From Agrobacterium larrymoorei (GTDB taxonomy: Bacteria; Pseudomonadota; Alphaproteobacteria; Rhizobiales; Rhizobiaceae): DNA of 64,000 bases. The stretch covers positions 756,001-820,000 of the forward strand of contig NZ_CP039691.1 in NCBI RefSeq assembly GCF_005145045.1. The letters are read 5' to 3'. This document shows positions 20,562 through 30,326 of this stretch, piece by piece. Below the pieces are notes generated by a model. That model saw only the letters and a program-made list of their open reading frames with translations. It was not told the DNA's origin and did not search any database. Positions within the stretch are counted from its first letter, which is position 1. Each line of letters begins with the position of its first letter. Both the position numbers and the translations under genes were made by a program.

Positions 20562-20614
20562 GCCTGTCCCGAGGATCTGCAACCGATTGATTTTGTTCAC
20601 GTTGGCAGATCCTC

Positions 20615-20711
20615 GGCACAAGGCCGAGGATGACGGTGGGGGTGGATTTATCGTCTCTCCTCAAGCTTCTGACTTTGCATGAAGGGCTGCGGAATCTAAA
20701 CCGGACAGCAG
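20615..20711. repeat. Repeat unit A' (inverted relative to unit A)
   Basis: Reverse-complement relative of 20165-20261, located between B and B'. It ends with CTAAACCGGACAGCAG, the same boundary motif that marks the B units. Next to it, 20572-20614 holds a smaller stem (GAGGATCTGC / GCAGATCCTC). Confidence 0.75.
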
Positions 20712-20720
20712 TGGCCTTGA

Positions 20721-21004
20721 CCCATTGCTGTCCGGTTTAACTGAGTGGGGAATTTGAAACGAGAACAGCTCCCCCACTCGTCACCCCGCACTTGATGTGG
20801 GGCCCAGCAGACGCGCGTCTGCGCGCGTCGAAAAAGTCTTTCAGACCAAGAACTTGGTCTGATTGGATCCCGGGTCAAGCCCGGTATGACGGAAGTGGGG
20901 TTGCACCATCGTCGCCGTGCAGCGAACTCGGTCAGAGCGTGTCCCAACCGGATTTGAAGAATCGAACTGCCATGCATCCGCACCTTTAAACCGGACAGGA
21001 GTGG
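20721..21004. repeat. Repeat unit B' (inverted relative to unit B)
   Basis: Reverse-complement relative of 20262-20561 with small differences, including a block missing near the 3' end. The boundaries again carry CTGTCCGGTTTAA and TTTAAACCGGACAG. The remaining 21005-21173 before glmM is ordinary upstream DNA with no further feature seen. Confidence 0.8.
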
Positions 21005-21173
21005 CATTGTGCCGAGGAGCGGCTGGCCTGTCTTTTCTGGGGAGAACCTGACCAGTAACAACATATATTTCATTTTTGCGGTAATTTACGTGCTGTCAGA
21101 GCTTGTTTGTGGCATCTAGCCAGAAAAGACGGCGCTATATTTTCGCAGCGGTCGCAAGAGATTTGGAGTTCAC

Positions 21174-22526
21174 ATGACACGTCGTTATTTCGGAACCGAT
21201 GGCATTCGCGGGCAATCCAACGTTTTTCCGATGACTCCGGATTTGGCCATGCGCGTGGGCATTGCCGTCGGTACGATCTTTCGGCGTGGCCATCACCGTC
21301 ATCGTGTGGTCATCGGCAAGGATACGCGCCTTTCCGGCTATATGCTTGAAAACGCGCTGGTGGCCGGGTTTACCGCTGCGGGTCTCGATGTGTTCCTTCT
21401 TGGACCTATCCCGACGCCTGCCGTTGCCATGCTGACGCGTTCGCTGCGCGCCGATATCGGCGTGATGATCTCCGCTTCGCACAATCCTTTTTCTGATAAT
21501 GGCATCAAGCTTTTCGGGCCGGATGGCTACAAGCTTTCCGATGAGCTGGAGCTGGAGATCGAAGATCTGCTCGATAAGGACATTTACGCGCAGTTGGCCA
21601 AGCCGCATGAGATCGGTCGCGCCAAGCGCGTCGATGGCGATATTTATCGCTATATCGAATTCGTGAAGCGCACGCTGCCGCGCGATGTGACGCTGAACGG
21701 TCTGCGGATCGCCATCGATTGCGCCAATGGTGCGGCTTACAAGGTGGCGCCTGCCGCACTTTGGGAGCTTGGTGCTGAAGTCGTGACCATCGGCAACGAG
21801 CCGAATGGTACGAACATCAATTTCGAATGCGGTTCCACTCATCCCGAAGCCTTGCAGAAGAAGGTACATGAGGTGCGGGCGGATATCGGTATCGCGCTGG
21901 ATGGCGATGCGGACCGTGTCATCATCGTGGATGAGCGCGGCCAGATCGTGGATGGCGACCAGTTGATGGCGACGATTGGCGAGAGCTGGGCCGACGATAA
22001 TATCCTGCGAGGCGGCGGTATCGTGGCCACCGTCATGTCCAATCTCGGCCTCGAGCGCTTCCTGGGTGACAAGGGCCTGACGCTTGCGCGCACCAAGGTT
22101 GGTGACCGCTATGTGGTGGAGCATATGCGCAACCATGATTTCAACGTGGGTGGTGAACAGTCCGGCCATATCGTTCTGTCGGACTATGGCACGACGGGCG
22201 ACGGTCTCGTTGCAGCCCTTCAGGTTCTGGCGCGCGTCAAGCGCTCGGGTCGCACGGTCAGCGAGGTGTGCCGCAAGTTCGAGCCGGTGCCGCAATTGTT
22301 GAAGAACGTTCGCATTGCAGGCGGCAAGCCGCTGGAAAATCCGGTGGTGAAGCAGGCGATTGCCGATGCGGAGAGCGCGCTGGCGCAAAGGGGCCGTCTC
22401 GTCATCCGCCCATCCGGCACCGAACCTTTGATCCGCGTGATGGCGGAAGGTGACGACAGCGCGCAGGTGGAGCGGATCGTCAACGATCTCGTCGGCATCA
22501 TTGCCAATGTGAAATCGGCGGCCTGA
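21174..22526 (+). CDS. glmM: Phosphoglucosamine mutase GlmM
   Basis: 450 residues of the alpha-D-phosphohexomutase family. The start [13 protein letters not shown] is the family hallmark. The catalytic phosphoserine is S102 in [15 protein letters not shown], the metal loop is ALDGDADR, the sugar loop is GGEQSGHI, and the phosphate-binding site is [12 protein letters not shown]. It converts glucosamine-6-phosphate to glucosamine-1-phosphate for peptidoglycan and lipopolysaccharide precursors in the cytosol. In many relatives it directly follows ftsH in one transcript; here repeats separate them and it must rely on its own promoter or readthrough. Confidence 0.97.
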   Translation: MTRRYFGTDGIRGQSNVFPMTPDLAMRVGIAVGTIFRRGHHRHRVVIGKDTRLSGYMLENALVAGFTAAGLDVFLLGPIPTPAVAMLTRSLRADIGVMISASHNPFSDNGIKLFGPDGYKLSDELELEIEDLLDKDIYAQLAKPHEIGRAKRVDGDIYRYIEFVKRTLPRDVTLNGLRIAIDCANGAAYKVAPAALWELGAEVVTIGNEPNGTNINFECGSTHPEALQKKVHEVRADIGIALDGDADRVIIVDERGQIVDGDQLMATIGESWADDNILRGGGIVATVMSNLGLERFLGDKGLTLARTKVGDRYVVEHMRNHDFNVGGEQSGHIVLSDYGTTGDGLVAALQVLARVKRSGRTVSEVCRKFEPVPQLLKNVRIAGGKPLENPVVKQAIADAESALAQRGRLVIRPSGTEPLIRVMAEGDDSAQVERIVNDLVGIIANVKSAA

Positions 22527-22611
22527 TCAGCCGATCCAAAGCGGAACGGCCCACCCTAAGCATGTCGCGGTGAATCGCATTCAACGCGACCTTCTTTAAT
22601 GTTGGGCGGGC

Positions 22612-24630
22612 TCACGCGATTTGCGGAATATTATCCAGCGTTTCCCGATGCAGGAAATGCGGAATCATGTCTTCATGGATCGGCTGTGAGAAGACGTATC
22701 CCTGAATGAGCTTGCCGCCGAGATTGCGGATGACGGAGAGTTCCGCCTCGGTCTCCACGCCTTCGACAATAGCATCCAGACCCATCTCCCGGCTGAGTGT
22801 CAGCACCGAGCGGACGATGTTATAGCTCGCGTCGTTCGTCTCGATATCGCGCACGAAACTGCGGTCGATCTTCAGCTTGGTCAGCGGCAGAGAGTGCAGT
22901 GAGGTGAGGCTGGAATAGCCGGTTCCGAAGTCATCCAGCGAGATGCCGCAGCCGATCTGTCTCAGCATTTCCACGGATTTGCGGGCCTGACGCGTGTCGT
23001 GAATGAAGGCGGTCTCGGTGATTTCGAGATCGAGCCGCGAGGCTTCGAAGCCGCTGTTTTCGATGATGGCGATGATCGCAATCGTTGCCTCGGCGCTATT
23101 GAGATCCTGTGCCGAGAGGTTGAAGGCGAGGCGCAAGTCCTGCGGCCAGTTTCGTGCCGCGTCCAGCGCCTTCTTCAGAAGCGGGCGCGTCAACATGCTG
23201 ATGATGCCCGCCCGCTCCGCAATGGGGATGAATTGCGCAGGCGAGATGTGACCCAGACGGCTATTGTTCCAGCGCGCAAGTGCTTCGAAACCAACGGTGC
23301 GGCTGGTCACAATGTCGAGGATCGGCTGGAAAAGTACCGATAGTTCTTCTGTGAGATTGGCCTGTTTCAGGGCCTGTTCTATCCGCGCGTCCCGGTGGAT
23401 TTCCGCCACATGGCGAGAGGTGAACAGGGTACTCGTGCCACGCTTTTCCCGCTTGCCGTGATAGAGCGCATAATCCGCGTGATCGAAAAGTTCTTCGGGC
23501 GTTGCCGCCATATCCGGAAAAACCGTGATGCCGATCGAGCCGGAAATCATGATGGTCGCATCCGGGGTGATGAAGGGCGTGCGCAGCCTTGCACAGATGC
23601 GGTTTCCCTCTGCGATCAGCTTGTTCTCATCCACGGCTTCGGAAACGATGAAAGCAAATTCATCGCCGCCGAGGCGGGCCAGAAACAGGTCCTGCGCTTT
23701 CGACAGGCTCTCCAGCCGTTGCCCGACCTCGACCAGCAGCCGATCCCCGGCGGAATGACCATAGAGATCGTTGACCGGCTTGAAGCCATCCAGATCGATG
23801 ACGCCGACGGCCAGTCGCTTGTTTTGCTCCACGGCCTGTTTGAAGGAGGTTTCGAGATGATGGAAGAAGGCGCGGCGATTGGGCAGGCCCGTCAGGCTAT
23901 CGATGTTCGCAAGGCGCAGGTTTTCGTTGCTGAGCGCTTCCGTTTTCTGCTGGGCGAGTACCATCCGTTCGAAATTGTCGTAATTGATCATCAGCACGGC
24001 CAGCATGCCGAAGCAGACCAGCAGGATATTGATGGCAATGGCGACGAAGGTCGGATGACCGGTCAGCGTAAAGAAGACGATGAAGGTGCCGTTGACGATG
24101 GCTGTGACGATGAGCGCGGCCGAGCGCAGATGCATGAGGCAGAAAATGCAGGAAATGACGGTAATCGACATATAGAAGGCGATATGCGATTTCTGAAACG
24201 CATCGCCATAAGGGTAAAGAAGATAGGACCATGTGGTGAAGGCCAGCGCGATGCCGACCGCCAGACGGTTCGTGCGCTTCATGGCGGCATAGGCCTGCTG
24301 GGCTGTTGGCTGAACATTGCGCGAGCGCCACCAGAAGATCATGCGCGTTGCGCTTAAAAGCGTGAACAGGCAAGGCACGGTCATGGTCAGCCAGGCGGGT
24401 GCCACGGCTTTATGCGTGATTGCCAACGCCCAGGTACTCGACATCAAAATGAAATACATCATCGGCATCTGCCGACAGAAAGCACGATATTGTGCTTTTA
24501 GAAGCTCCGGATTTTCGTCTGAAACCCGTATGAAATCTGTGATGTTTTTCAAACCGATATTGTTCAATGAAATATACTCGGAAAGAGGTTGCGGCAATTC
24601 TCGTTCGCGTTCTCCATGATCGGCGTGCAT
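22612..24630 (-). CDS. Membrane GGDEF-EAL cyclic-di-GMP protein
   Basis: 672 residues. The N-terminal 220 hold five to six membrane helices with no recognisable sensor family. The GGDEF domain begins at LANIDSLTGLPNRRAF and has an intact active motif LGGDEFAF. The EAL domain contains VGFEALARWN, DDFGTGYSSLTSL and VEGVETEAEL, so the phosphodiesterase residues also look intact. It could make or break cyclic-di-GMP at the inner membrane. It is monocistronic, convergent with glmM. Which activity dominates cannot be told from sequence. Confidence 0.93.
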   Translation of the reverse strand: MHADHGERERELPQPLSEYISLNNIGLKNITDFIRVSDENPELLKAQYRAFCRQMPMMYFILMSSTWALAITHKAVAPAWLTMTVPCLFTLLSATRMIFWWRSRNVQPTAQQAYAAMKRTNRLAVGIALAFTTWSYLLYPYGDAFQKSHIAFYMSITVISCIFCLMHLRSAALIVTAIVNGTFIVFFTLTGHPTFVAIAINILLVCFGMLAVLMINYDNFERMVLAQQKTEALSNENLRLANIDSLTGLPNRRAFFHHLETSFKQAVEQNKRLAVGVIDLDGFKPVNDLYGHSAGDRLLVEVGQRLESLSKAQDLFLARLGGDEFAFIVSEAVDENKLIAEGNRICARLRTPFITPDATIMISGSIGITVFPDMAATPEELFDHADYALYHGKREKRGTSTLFTSRHVAEIHRDARIEQALKQANLTEELSVLFQPILDIVTSRTVGFEALARWNNSRLGHISPAQFIPIAERAGIISMLTRPLLKKALDAARNWPQDLRLAFNLSAQDLNSAEATIAIIAIIENSGFEASRLDLEITETAFIHDTRQARKSVEMLRQIGCGISLDDFGTGYSSLTSLHSLPLTKLKIDRSFVRDIETNDASYNIVRSVLTLSREMGLDAIVEGVETEAELSVIRNLGGKLIQGYVFSQPIHEDMIPHFLHRETLDNIPQIA

Positions 24631-25070
24631 ATGCCGAGGCTTGAAACACGGTGTGGAGCTTCCGGGTATTCAAGGTGGAGTTGCCGCTGGATGATCATTT
24701 TCGATAGATGGAAGAGGAATTTATTCTTCTTTTCCGTCGTCTATGACCGATCTATACTGATCATAGGCTAACATTGTTGCGATTGATAAAATAATGATAG
24801 CTAATAAAATATTATTCTACTTTAGCCCGCTGGTTGCGTTTTGAGGCCGCACACCCGGTTATGTCCGGCTTTGGGACGGGTGACATTTTGCGCGCAGAGA
24901 GCCGCAGCATAACCGGCATTAGCAAAGTATTCATTTTATTTGTTAGCAAAGCCGGGTGGATTAAAAAGAATTTTAATCGTCATTTAACCATTTTCATTCA
25001 GGTTTCGTAAGTGAAGAATTCACAGGTCTACGCCGGGGAGCGCGTAAGGCCGCTTATGGAGCCAACCACT
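24631..25070. other. AT-rich divergent promoter region, no gene seen
   Basis: 440 bp between the divergent GGDEF-EAL gene and the porin. It is clearly more AT-rich than its surroundings (24770-24840 and 24930-25000), suggesting promoters and a long porin leader. It contains an inverted pair CCGGTTATG (24855) and CATAACCGG (24908) that could fold into a stem in the leader RNA. No terminator or known riboswitch was recognised. Confidence 0.5.
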
Positions 25071-25898
25071 ATGAAGAAGAGCCTGATCGGTGTCGTCGCC
25101 GTCTTGATGGCAGGTCAACATGCCTTCGCCGCTGATGTTTATCAGCCAGCACCAGCCGCGTTCGAAGCCGCACCAGAAATTCAGGTTCAGGAAGCCAGCG
25201 GCTGGTACCTTCGTGGTGATGTTGGATATTCTTTCAACAAGGCACGTAGCTTTGAGTTCAGCCGTGCGACCGGCGGTACGCCTGCGCTTGAGACGGTCCA
25301 CTCCAGCAGCACCTCGATGAAGGACAGCTTCCTCGTCGGTGCCGGTGTCGGTTACCAGATCAACAACTACCTGCGCACTGACCTGACGTTCGACTATATG
25401 GCCAAGTCCAATTTTCGTGGAACGGGCCCTGCGGCCGGTGGTGGCACGGACGATTTCCGTACATCCGTGCGTGCATACAGCCTCTTGGCAAACGCCTATG
25501 TCGACCTTGGAACATATGGTCGCTTTACGCCATATCTCGGTGCCGGTATCGGTGGCGCTTATGTGAAGTGGGATAATCTGAAGCTCGCAAATTCCTGCGG
25601 CGGCGCTGATTGCGAATGGGGCGGAAAAGGCGACTGGCGCTTTGCATATGCTCTGATGGCGGGTGCATCCATCGACGTTACCTGTAACCTCAAGGCCGAT
25701 GTCGGCTATCGTTTCCGCCAGATCGGCAGCGGCGAGATGTTTGGTATCGGTTCCGGCGGCAACTCCGGCAACGGTCGTAGCAAGGGCATCACTTCGCACG
25801 AAGTGCGTGTCGGTGGCCGCTACGTCTTCAACGGTTGCGATACCGCCCAGTACATGCCGCCAGCAGATATTCCGCTGCAGCCAGCTGTTTACAAGTAA
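25071..25898 (+). CDS. RopB/Omp25-like outer-membrane beta-barrel protein
   Basis: 275 residues. A Sec signal peptide (MKKSLIGVVAVLMAGQHAFA) sets the start at 25071, with GGAG upstream; 60 extra bases in frame are not needed. The mature protein is a small barrel typical of the Rhizobiales Omp25/RopB surface antigens, with WYLRGDVGYSFN, YRTDLTFDYM-like strands, FTPYLGAGIGGAYV and the C-terminal HEVRVGGRYVF ending in an aromatic residue pattern. It is an abundant structural protein or minor pore of the outer membrane. A terminator follows. Confidence 0.85.
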   Translation: MKKSLIGVVAVLMAGQHAFAADVYQPAPAAFEAAPEIQVQEASGWYLRGDVGYSFNKARSFEFSRATGGTPALETVHSSSTSMKDSFLVGAGVGYQINNYLRTDLTFDYMAKSNFRGTGPAAGGGTDDFRTSVRAYSLLANAYVDLGTYGRFTPYLGAGIGGAYVKWDNLKLANSCGGADCEWGGKGDWRFAYALMAGASIDVTCNLKADVGYRFRQIGSGEMFGIGSGGNSGNGRSKGITSHEVRVGGRYVFNGCDTAQYMPPADIPLQPAVYK

Positions 25899-25923
25899 TC
25901 GTCACAGAGACGGTCTAAAAATC

Positions 25924-25958
25924 CAACCGCTCGTATCCTTCCGGATGCGGGCGGTTTT
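25924..25958 (+). terminator. Terminator of the porin gene
   Basis: AACCGCTCGTATCC and GGATGCGGGCGGTT pair with a TTCC loop and a short T run. Confidence 0.75.
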
Positions 25959-26054
25959 GCTTTGCAGATCAGCTATCGGTGGCGCAGACGGACCAAGATT
26001 CTTTTTGGCTGCGACATATTCCGCTTGACTGTGACGGGGCACAGGAATAGCAAC

Positions 26055-26100
26055 GGCGTCAGGACACCTCTCCCTAACGAGAGGCGCCTATCTGAAAGGG
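26055..26100 (+). ncRNA. Candidate serC leader RNA motif
   Basis: Just before serC, GGCG/CGCC enclose a second stem CCTCTC/GAGAGG with loop CCTAAC, followed by TATCTGAAAGGG, which includes the ribosome site. The serC motif is a known short structured leader of serC operons in alphaproteobacteria, and both position and nested-stem layout match what I recall of it. The consensus was not aligned. Confidence 0.6.
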
Positions 26101-26107
26101 TAGTCAA

Positions 26108-27286
26108 ATGACAGATATAGTGAAGCCGGACGTCCGTCCGGGCAATACGCATTTCTCTTCTGGTCCCTGCTCGAAGCGTCCCGGTTGGTCGCTAGAAGCT
26201 CTCGCCGATGCACCGCTTGGTCGTTCGCATCGCGCCAAGGTTGGCAAAGCCAAGCTGAAGCAGGCCATCGACCTCACTCGTGAAATTCTGAACGTTCCTG
26301 CCGATTATCGTATCGGTATCGTTCCTGCATCCGACACCGGTGCCGTTGAGATGGCCCTCTGGTCGCTGCTCGGTGAACGCGGCGTCGATATGGTGGCGTG
26401 GGAAAGCTTCGGTGCCGGTTGGGTGACCGATGTCGTCAAGCAGCTGAAGCTGAAGGACGTGCGCAAGATCGAAGCCGATTACGGCGTTCTTCCAGACCTT
26501 TCCACAATCGATTTCGATCGTGATGTGGTCTTTACCTGGAACGGCACCACCTCTGGTGTTCGCGTTCCCAATGCAGATTTCATTCCGGCTGATCGCAAGG
26601 GCCTGACCATTTGCGACGCCACCTCTGCCGCATTCGCGCAGGATCTCGATTTCGCCAAGCTGGATGTCACCACCTTCTCCTGGCAGAAGGTTCTGGGCGG
26701 CGAGGGTGGCCATGGTGTCATCATTCTTTCGCCACGCGCCGTAGAGCGTCTGACGACTTATGTTCCTGCTTGGCCGCTGCCGAAGATTTTCCGCATGACA
26801 TCCGGCGGCAAGTTGATCGAAGGTATCTTCACCGGCGAAACCATCAACACGCCGTCCATGCTCTGCGTCGAAGACTATATCGATGCGCTGGTATGGGCGA
26901 AAAACCTCGGTGGCCTCAACGCCCTGATGGCGCGTGCCGATGCCAACGCGAAGGTCATCTTCGACTTCGTGGCCGAGCATAACTGGATCGCCAATCTGGC
27001 GGTTGTCGATGAGACGCGCTCCAACACCTCCGTCTGCCTCAAGATCGTTTGCCGCGATGTTGCAGCGCTTGATGCGGCCGCGCAGGCCGATTTCGCCAAG
27101 GGCATGGTTTCCCTTCTCGAAAAGGAAAATGTCGCGCTCGATATCGGTGCTTACCGCGATGCGCCTTCCGGCCTTCGCATCTGGGCCGGTGCAACCATCG
27201 AAACGGCTGATATGCAGGCCGTCATGCCCTGGCTGAAGTGGGCATTTGAAACGCAGAAGGCTGCGACTTTCAAGGCTGCTGCCTGA
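26108..27286 (+). CDS. serC: Phosphoserine aminotransferase SerC
   Basis: 392 residues of the alphaproteobacterial-type class V aminotransferase. The start region has [17 protein letters not shown], and the pyridoxal phosphate lysine is K194 in [16 protein letters not shown]. It converts 3-phosphohydroxypyruvate to phosphoserine (serine pathway, and also the vitamin B6 pathway). AAAGGG lies 8 bases before the ATG and is part of the candidate leader RNA. serA begins 76 bp after the stop, so the two enzymes catalysing consecutive steps are co-transcribed. Confidence 0.96.
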   Translation: MTDIVKPDVRPGNTHFSSGPCSKRPGWSLEALADAPLGRSHRAKVGKAKLKQAIDLTREILNVPADYRIGIVPASDTGAVEMALWSLLGERGVDMVAWESFGAGWVTDVVKQLKLKDVRKIEADYGVLPDLSTIDFDRDVVFTWNGTTSGVRVPNADFIPADRKGLTICDATSAAFAQDLDFAKLDVTTFSWQKVLGGEGGHGVIILSPRAVERLTTYVPAWPLPKIFRMTSGGKLIEGIFTGETINTPSMLCVEDYIDALVWAKNLGGLNALMARADANAKVIFDFVAEHNWIANLAVVDETRSNTSVCLKIVCRDVAALDAAAQADFAKGMVSLLEKENVALDIGAYRDAPSGLRIWAGATIETADMQAVMPWLKWAFETQKAATFKAAA

Positions 27287-27362
27287 TCTATTCCGGCCCT
27301 GCCACGGCAGGGCCGACCATGCCTCATTCTCAAGACTGAACCCTTTTCAAGGAGCCCACACC

Positions 27363-28958
27363 ATGGCACCTCGCGTACTCGTATCTGACGAACTGTCGGA
27401 AACCGCCGTCCAGATTTTCCGCGATCGCGGCGTCGAAGTCGATTTCCAGCCGAAACTCGGCAAGGACAAGGATAAGCTGGCCGAAATCATCGGCAATTAC
27501 GATGGTCTGGCCATCCGTTCCGCTACCAAGGCGACGGAAAAGCTGATCGAAGCTGCGACCAACCTCAAGGTCATCGGCCGCGCCGGTATCGGCGTCGACA
27601 ATGTGGATATTCCTGCCGCTTCGCGTCGCGGTATCATCGTCATGAACACGCCTTTCGGCAACTCGATCACGACCGCTGAACACGCCATTGCGCTGATGTT
27701 TGCGGTTGCTCGCCAGCTTCCTGCTGCTGATGCCTCCACGCAGGAAGGCAAGTGGGAAAAGTCGAAGTTCATGGGTGTCGAAATCACCGGCAAGACGCTC
27801 GGCGTTATCGGCGCGGGCAATATTGGCGGCATCGTCTGCTCGCGTGCCCTTGGCCTGAAGATGAATGTTCTTGCCTACGACCCCTTCCTTTCTCCAGAGC
27901 GCGCGCAGGAAATGGGCGTAACGAAGGTCGAACTGGACGAGCTGCTGGCGCAGGCCGATTTCATCACGCTTCACGTTCCGATGACGGACAAGACGCGCGG
28001 CATTCTGGGCAAGGAAAACCTTGCCAAGACCAAGCCCGGCGTTCGCATCATCAACTGCGCCCGTGGCGGTCTGGTGGATGAGGCGGCTCTGGCCGAAGCC
28101 ATCAAGTCCGGCCATGTTGCCGGTGCCGGTTTCGACGTGTTCGAAGTCGAGCCTGCAACGGAAAGCCCACTGTTTGGCCTGCCGAATGTCGTCTGCACGC
28201 CGCATCTTGGTGCTTCCACCACGGAAGCACAGGAAAACGTGGCACTTCAGGTTGCCGAGCAGATGTCGGATTACCTCGTAAAGGGTGCCGTTTCCAACGC
28301 CATCAACATGCCTTCGATCACTGCTGACGAGGCGCCGCGCCTGAAGCCATTCATCAAGCTGGCAGACGTTCTCGGCTCCTTCGTCGGTCAGGTGCAGGAA
28401 AGCGCCACCAAGGAAATCGAAATCCTGTACGACGGCGCAACCGCCAACATGAACACCAAGGCGCTGACATCGGCGCTGCTGGCCGGTCTCATCCGTCCAC
28501 AGGTGGCCGATGTGAACATGGTTTCCGCGCCTGTCATGATCAAGGAAAAGGGCGTCATCCTTTCCGAAGTCAAGCGCGACAAGACCGGCGTTTACGACGG
28601 CTTCATCAAACTGACGGTCAAGACCGAAAATCAGGTTCGCTCGGTTGCCGGCACGGTGTTTTCGGATGGCAAGGCACGCTTCATCCAGATCAAGAACATC
28701 AACATGGATGCCGATGTCGGTCAGCACATGATCTACATCACCAACACAGACGTTCCCGGCATGATCGGCTTCATGGGCACAACGCTCGGTGAGGCCGGCG
28801 TCAACATCGCCAACTTCCAGCTGGGCCGCGAAGCCAATGGCGGCGATGCCATTGCGCTTCTCTATGTCGATGGTCCGGTTTCCGAAGACGTTCTGGACAA
28901 GCTGCGCGCCAATCCGGCCATCCGTCAGGTCAAGCCGCTGACGTTCAACGTCGACTAA
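27363..28958 (+). CDS. serA: D-3-phosphoglycerate dehydrogenase SerA
   Basis: 531 residues, the long form with extra intervening and ACT domains. The catalytic domain includes the NAD site LGVIGAGNIGGIVCSRA, the arginine in NCARGGLVDEAAL and the histidine in CTPHLGASTTEAQ. The C-terminal ACT regulatory domain starts near DADVGQHMIYITNTDVPGMIG. It makes phosphohydroxypyruvate, the substrate of SerC, and is usually inhibited by serine. AAGGAG precedes the ATG at 27363; an upstream in-frame start overlaps serC and is rejected. A strong terminator follows. Confidence 0.96.
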   Translation: MAPRVLVSDELSETAVQIFRDRGVEVDFQPKLGKDKDKLAEIIGNYDGLAIRSATKATEKLIEAATNLKVIGRAGIGVDNVDIPAASRRGIIVMNTPFGNSITTAEHAIALMFAVARQLPAADASTQEGKWEKSKFMGVEITGKTLGVIGAGNIGGIVCSRALGLKMNVLAYDPFLSPERAQEMGVTKVELDELLAQADFITLHVPMTDKTRGILGKENLAKTKPGVRIINCARGGLVDEAALAEAIKSGHVAGAGFDVFEVEPATESPLFGLPNVVCTPHLGASTTEAQENVALQVAEQMSDYLVKGAVSNAINMPSITADEAPRLKPFIKLADVLGSFVGQVQESATKEIEILYDGATANMNTKALTSALLAGLIRPQVADVNMVSAPVMIKEKGVILSEVKRDKTGVYDGFIKLTVKTENQVRSVAGTVFSDGKARFIQIKNINMDADVGQHMIYITNTDVPGMIGFMGTTLGEAGVNIANFQLGREANGGDAIALLYVDGPVSEDVLDKLRANPAIRQVKPLTFNVD

Positions 28959-28988
28959 AATCAGCCGTTTTCGGTATCGATCTTACAG

Positions 28989-29021
28989 CCCGGCGCAGAC
29001 ATGGTTTGCGCCGGGTTTTTT
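28989..29021 (+). terminator. Rho-independent terminator of serC-serA
   Basis: CCCGGCGCA pairs with TGCGCCGGG around an 8- to 9-base loop and is followed by six T residues. Confidence 0.88.
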
Positions 29022-29161
29022 GTGTTTGCACAGAGGAATTTATCTATGGTTGCATATCACGAAAAATTTTATGCCATCTCCCTAAAAATGATGATCCATA
29101 GTTGCTATATCGACGTCACAAAATGCCGCTCAATGGGAGGGCGGCTCAACAGGAGATGACA

Positions 29162-30244
29162 ATGTTTGCTGCCATAAGGCGCTTTAAAGGTTTGTTCGCG
29201 GTTGCCGCTTTGGGGATCGCGGTCTCATTCGTGGCTGTGGATATGGCGGAAGCACGTCGCGCAAGCGGTGGTCTCGGCAGCCGTGGCACGCGCACCTTTT
29301 CGGCTCCGCCTGCAACAAGCACGGCGCCGGGCCAGGCCGCGCCGATCAATCGTAGCATGACGCCGAATACCAATCAGGCAACGCCGGGCACATCTCAGGC
29401 AGCACGCCCCGGCGCGCAGGCTCCTCAGCAGGGCCGTGGCATGTTTGGCGGCATGATGGGTGGTCTCATGGGCGGCCTGTTGATGGGCGGTCTGTTCGGC
29501 ATGCTGATGGGCAGCGGCTTTGGCGGTATGGCCGGTTTCTTCGGCATGCTGTTGCAGGTGCTGCTGATCGGTGGCCTGGTGATGCTTGCCATGCGCTTTT
29601 TCGCATCGCGCCGTCAGGGCCAGCCCGCTTTCGGTGGCGCCTCCGGCTCCAACAATGCCCGCAACGATTATTCGCAGCAGGGCAATAATCAGGGCTCGGG
29701 ACAGGGCGGCATGGGCGGCTTCAAGATTCCGCAGATGGGCTCAAAGGCCGGTTCGTTCGGTGGTGCTGCCGCAGCGGCAGCCGCGCCCGTGGCAGCCAAG
29801 CCGGTTCCGCATGCAAACGCCATGTCGGAAGGCGATGAAATCGGCGTGACGCAGGGTGACCTCGAAACATTCCAGCACATGCTGGAAAAGGTGCAGGCAG
29901 CCTATGGCGCGGAAGATTATGGCTCGCTGCGCAAGCTCACTACGCCGGAAGCGATGTCCTACCTTGCTGAGGAACTCAGCGACAATGCCACCAGCGGCGT
30001 CAAGAACGATGTTCGCGGTGTTACTCTGCTGCAAGGCGATGTGGCTGAGGCCTGGCACGAGGAAGGTCAGGATTACGCGACGGTTGCCATGCGCTATTCC
30101 GCAATCGACGTGATGCGCGACCGCAGCACGGGCAAGGTGATCGAAGGCAACGAGAACAAGCCGGAAGAATCGGTCGAGATGTGGACCTTTGTCCGCAAGG
30201 ACGGTTCCGAGTGGCAGGTGGCTGCGATTCAGGCGGCTGCTTAA
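29162..30244 (+). CDS. Tim44-like domain protein
   Basis: 360 residues. Signal or anchor segment (FAVAALGIAVSFVAVDMAEA), a disordered Ala/Pro/Gln stretch, then a Gly/Met-rich hydrophobic region (about residues 105-145) with GxxxG repeats, and a C-terminal Tim44-like domain (LETFQHMLEKVQAAYGAEDYGSLRKL, VEMWTFVRKDGSEWQVAAIQ). Bacterial members are inner-membrane associated and of unknown role. AGGAG placed 6 bases upstream supports 29162 over the ATG at 29156. An insertion sequence starts 8 bp after the stop. Confidence 0.85.
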   Translation: MFAAIRRFKGLFAVAALGIAVSFVAVDMAEARRASGGLGSRGTRTFSAPPATSTAPGQAAPINRSMTPNTNQATPGTSQAARPGAQAPQQGRGMFGGMMGGLMGGLLMGGLFGMLMGSGFGGMAGFFGMLLQVLLIGGLVMLAMRFFASRRQGQPAFGGASGSNNARNDYSQQGNNQGSGQGGMGGFKIPQMGSKAGSFGGAAAAAAAPVAAKPVPHANAMSEGDEIGVTQGDLETFQHMLEKVQAAYGAEDYGSLRKLTTPEAMSYLAEELSDNATSGVKNDVRGVTLLQGDVAEAWHEEGQDYATVAMRYSAIDVMRDRSTGKVIEGNENKPEESVEMWTFVRKDGSEWQVAAIQAAA

Positions 30245-30326
30245 CAGTCTAGGCTCAGGCCCTATTAATTAATCATCCTTTCCAATTTGACGATCTTTTG
30301 ATTCACTCATGGTAGGAGGACTTGCC

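Noticed and set aside
27330..28727. 465-codon reverse frame opposite serA
   Set aside because: Antisense to serA with composition expected of a shadow frame.
29440..29600. GGC/ATG-rich stretch considered as a tandem repeat locus
   Set aside because: It encodes the Gly/Met-rich hydrophobic segment of the Tim44-domain protein and has no fixed unit.
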